From CAZLWA01 sp964563165 (GTDB taxonomy: Bacteria; CLD3; SB21), in the NCBI GenBank assembly GCA_964563165.1, contig CAZLWA010000006.1, forward strand, positions 1 to 7,499: 7,499 nucleotides of DNA, read 5' to 3'. The number at the start of each line of letters is the position of its first letter. The first letter of the stretch is position 1. A program made the position numbers and the translations under genes. Shown in pieces: positions 5,326-7,499 of this stretch. The notes beneath the pieces are model-generated. The model did no database searches. It was not told where the DNA came from and saw only the letters and a program-made list of their open reading frames with translations.

Positions 5326-7289
5326 TTCTCTCCTCTGCCGCCGTTCATTTTCGATTCAGCGCTGCGGATGAGCCGGGCGACGTAGGCGTCGTGCGGATCG
5401 TATTCCAGATATCTCCGGTAACAATGAACGGATTTATCCCACGCATTCATGTTTTGATAGACCACGCCTAAATTGTAGTATACCTGCGGAAAATTTGCTT
5501 CGGTTTGTTTGATGAATTCCAGATAAAATCTCTCCGCGGCGGGCCATGCGCTGTTGGCCGAAGCAAAATGAGCCCGGTTCACCGTTTCTTTCGGATACTT
5601 TTGCCGCTTGTAAAATCCGCTGAGCCAGTGAGCCCATACGGTTCCCGGTCTCGTTCTCAAGATTTTCCATTTCTCTTCTTCAGGAATATCCGCCGCGAAC
5701 CCGCTCTTCGCAAGCACTGCTGCCGCCTCCATCGGATGAATTTCCGGTGCATACCCGCTGTGCGCATAGGCCGCCGAGTTCTCATCCCAATAGATCAATC
5801 GCCATTCGGGCATCGCTCTTAAATCCGTATTCCATATCATAGCCGATGCGTATTCAAAAACGATCAGCTGCGGATGATACGTACGTATGAGACCTCTTAT
5901 GCCGTTTTTGGAAAAACTTTGCAGGTATTCCTTGAAGAATGTCTCTTGCATCACTTCCAGGCGCCCGTCAATAAAGACGGGCTGAGGAATCGCCCACACC
6001 AGCCAGCTCCCGACGCTCATATTGTTCAGAATGGTTCCGTCCAGGTGATTCGCGTTCAGGAATTCCGCAGCTTGAACCGGATAGTAACTTTGGTCAAGCC
6101 CCCATCCGAATCGTACGCTGCGATCGTCCGATACATAATAGGCATCGGTGGCGGTTCGAAGCCCGGTCCCTATCGCCGCCGCCGCAATTCCATACATGGC
6201 ATATTTCCGAAAGGGCTCTAAAGAAATCAATTTCCGTTGTATCGTTTCTGCGATTTCCGCCACGCACAGGAAAGTGACCGGCGCCGCGTAGATTACAAAG
6301 ATCGGAATATTCCTGAATTGCGTATAGGATAAGTAGAAAAACCCGCCCAGTATCAACCATTCATGTACCGCTCGTTTCTTGTACGTCAGGATAAACGAAA
6401 GAAGGCACAGAACGCTCAGGCCGTAATATAAATAAATGACCGCCGGAGGATACAAGCCGGAATTACTCCAGATACGTTGAGACCACGGCGAAACAAATTC
6501 ACTGATAGCGTTTCGAAAGATATTTCCGGATTCCAGGCGCGTGAAAAGGTAGAATGGAAACGCCGCCCCTTTTAGAAAGTAAGGATTGACCAGCGTCGCC
6601 AGAATGGATACGAGAAACCATTTCGTAAGATACCGGTCCGGGCGTTTGTCGTGAATCCACGCGGAGATGCAGTACGCGCCGGTGATTCCCAGGCCCAGAA
6701 CGAACAGCCCCTGGGTATTGACCCACAGCACCATGCCGAGTGGGAGAAGGTACAGATGTTTGGTCTGCTGTAATCGATAACGATCAAGGAAGAGGAGAAA
6801 CAAAAATACAAATATCCACGAAAATACCTCCGGACGGGCGTTGTAACGGATCTCCATCACGACATTCGCTGTTAACAGGGTCACGGCATACCAGCCGCAG
6901 GGCATGCCGCGGATCATCATGAATTTCAGCATCAGCAGGAACATGCCCGCGATCAGGCATGAATTCAGGATCGAAATTCCTTCAAATCCCGTAGTCTCAT
7001 GAACGGCGTAGATCAGAACCTGATATAACCAATGCAGGTCTATGTAATCATTTTGACTCACGGTGTACGTATAAACGTCTTTGTCGGGGAATGCGTGGTT
7101 TTGCAAAATCCATTGTCCGCCTCGCAGATGAAACCCGATATCATAGACGGCGAGCATACGGCAGGAAAAAAGAATGATGGATATAAAAACCAGGGTCAAC
7201 GGAATGCACCAAGGCGACCGAAAAATTTCTTTCCATGTCACGGCGGTTTTCAGGATCTCTTCAGAATAGATTTTTGGACTCGCTGCCAT
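5322..7289 (-). CDS. Multi-spanning GT-C-like membrane protein with C-terminal TPR
   Basis: The protein has 655 residues and is probably a polytopic inner-membrane glycosyltransferase-like protein using a lipid-linked sugar. The substrate is unknown. A first membrane helix (about 28-45) is followed by an outer loop with Asp50 and His54 in DIGFHLRGGQW, then DLHWLYQVL (84-92). This matches the D-x-x-W-H-L-x-x-G-x-W and D-x-E-W-L pattern of large bacterial GT-C-like proteins. More hydrophobic helices run through about 370, including NARPEVFSW (150-158), VNPYF and QFRNIPIF. A soluble part follows with VFIDGRLEV (438-446), a hallmark of the same proteins. A TPR near 602-635 (YYNLGVVYQNMNAWDKSVHCYRRYLEYDP) closes it. 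The ATG at 7289 has no Shine-Dalgarno close by; an AGGAAA lies about 20 bases upstream. The stop codon overlaps the end of ndh by 4 bases on the opposite strand. Confidence 0.82.
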   Translation of the reverse strand: MAASPKIYSEEILKTAVTWKEIFRSPWCIPLTLVFISIILFSCRMLAVYDIGFHLRGGQWILQNHAFPDKDVYTYTVSQNDYIDLHWLYQVLIYAVHETTGFEGISILNSCLIAGMFLLMLKFMMIRGMPCGWYAVTLLTANVVMEIRYNARPEVFSWIFVFLFLLFLDRYRLQQTKHLYLLPLGMVLWVNTQGLFVLGLGITGAYCISAWIHDKRPDRYLTKWFLVSILATLVNPYFLKGAAFPFYLFTRLESGNIFRNAISEFVSPWSQRIWSNSGLYPPAVIYLYYGLSVLCLLSFILTYKKRAVHEWLILGGFFYLSYTQFRNIPIFVIYAAPVTFLCVAEIAETIQRKLISLEPFRKYAMYGIAAAAIGTGLRTATDAYYVSDDRSVRFGWGLDQSYYPVQAAEFLNANHLDGTILNNMSVGSWLVWAIPQPVFIDGRLEVMQETFFKEYLQSFSKNGIRGLIRTYHPQLIVFEYASAMIWNTDLRAMPEWRLIYWDENSAAYAHSGYAPEIHPMEAAAVLAKSGFAADIPEEEKWKILRTRPGTVWAHWLSGFYKRQKYPKETVNRAHFASANSAWPAAERFYLEFIKQTEANFPQVYYNLGVVYQNMNAWDKSVHCYRRYLEYDPHDAYVARLIRSAESKMNGGRGEN

Positions 7290-7321
7290 GGCTGTAATTT
7301 AGATAAGTTTTTCCTATTAAA

Positions 7322-7357
7322 ATAAAAAAACCTCGTAAATTATGTTTACGAGGTTTT
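7322..7357 (-). terminator. Strong intrinsic terminator for the right-edge minus-strand gene
   Basis: A perfect 13-base stem is formed by 7327-7339 and 7345-7357 (AAAACCTCGTAAA against TTTACGAGGTTTT) with a 5-base loop. On the minus strand it runs into a continuous T-run and TTATTTT (7330 down to about 7318). It lies 21 bases after the stop codon of the partial gene to its right. On the + strand it is followed only by four T, so it works mainly in the minus direction. Only about 32 bases then remain before the start of the GT-C-like gene, so that gene needs its own promoter very close to or inside this hairpin, or depends on read-through. Confidence 0.9.
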
Positions 7358-7378
7358 AACAGATCTTCTTTCTGACGA

Positions 7379-7499
7379 TTACCCCACGACCCCAAGCAGC
7401 GATTCCATTTTTGCCAGTAAGATCGTTTGAATATCCGGATCGCTGATATCCGGCGCGATGAAAGCAGGGTCAATAGCCTGAATACGGTCGATGCAGTGT
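7379..7499 (-). CDS. C-terminal end of an unidentified protein, 5'-partial
   Basis: This reading frame on the minus strand enters from the right edge and ends at TAA (7379-7381). Thirty-nine residues are visible: HCIDRIQAIDPAF, IAPDISDPDIQTI, LLAKMESLLGVVG. It looks like a loop followed by a short terminal helix. I do not recognise it and the start is outside the window. It is supported as coding by its close position to a strong terminator 21 bases downstream. A different minus-strand frame running 7473-7261 crosses the terminator and is not a gene. Confidence 0.65.
   Translation of the reverse strand, partial: HCIDRIQAIDPAFIAPDISDPDIQTILLAKMESLLGVVG

Noticed and set aside
7261..7473. Minus-strand frame of 70 codons near the right edge
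   Set aside because: It reads straight through the 13-base-stem terminator and overlaps both real genes. The frame ending at 7379 is the better call.

Overview
The window looks like ordinary chromosomal DNA from a Gram-negative bacterium of the Bacteroidota/Ignavibacteria/KSB1-Calditrichia neighbourhood. This placement is inferred from three things: a Bacteroides-type dipeptidyl peptidase III, exported proteins with short hydrophobic leaders, and small genes that still carry good Shine-Dalgarno sequences. I could not confirm the taxon. I saw no transposase, integrase, CRISPR array, tRNA or rRNA.

Layout. (1) Positions 1-1711 (+) hold the 3' part of a family M49 zinc metallopeptidase (dipeptidyl peptidase III) whose N-terminus lies off the left edge. 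(2) A roughly 215-base gap follows, with an imperfect inverted repeat and then a clear sigma70-type promoter at 1826-1854. (3) Four tightly spaced + strand genes come next and look like one operon (1927-3988): an exported TPR protein resembling eukaryotic RMDN (regulator of microtubule dynamics) proteins, a 71-residue unknown protein, a Bcp/PrxQ thiol peroxidase and an exported PsbP/DcrB-like small protein. (4) A 98-base gap with a small hairpin precedes a type II NADH:quinone oxidoreductase (4087-5325, +). (5) On the other strand, a large multi-spanning GT-C-like membrane protein with a C-terminal TPR (5322-7289, -) converges on the NADH dehydrogenase and overlaps it by 4 bases. (6) Behind its start is a strong intrinsic terminator (7322-7357). 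This closes another - strand gene, of which only the last 39 codons are visible (7379-7499).

How the genes may work together. The thiol peroxidase and the two exported proteins in the putative operon suggest an envelope or oxidative-stress housekeeping role, but that is inference from context only. NDH-2 feeds electrons from NADH to quinone without pumping protons. The GT-C-like protein probably acts on a lipid-linked sugar or a surface polymer. I found no convincing new defence, mobile or signalling system. The items most worth a second look are the bacterial RMDN-like protein and the compact operon it heads.
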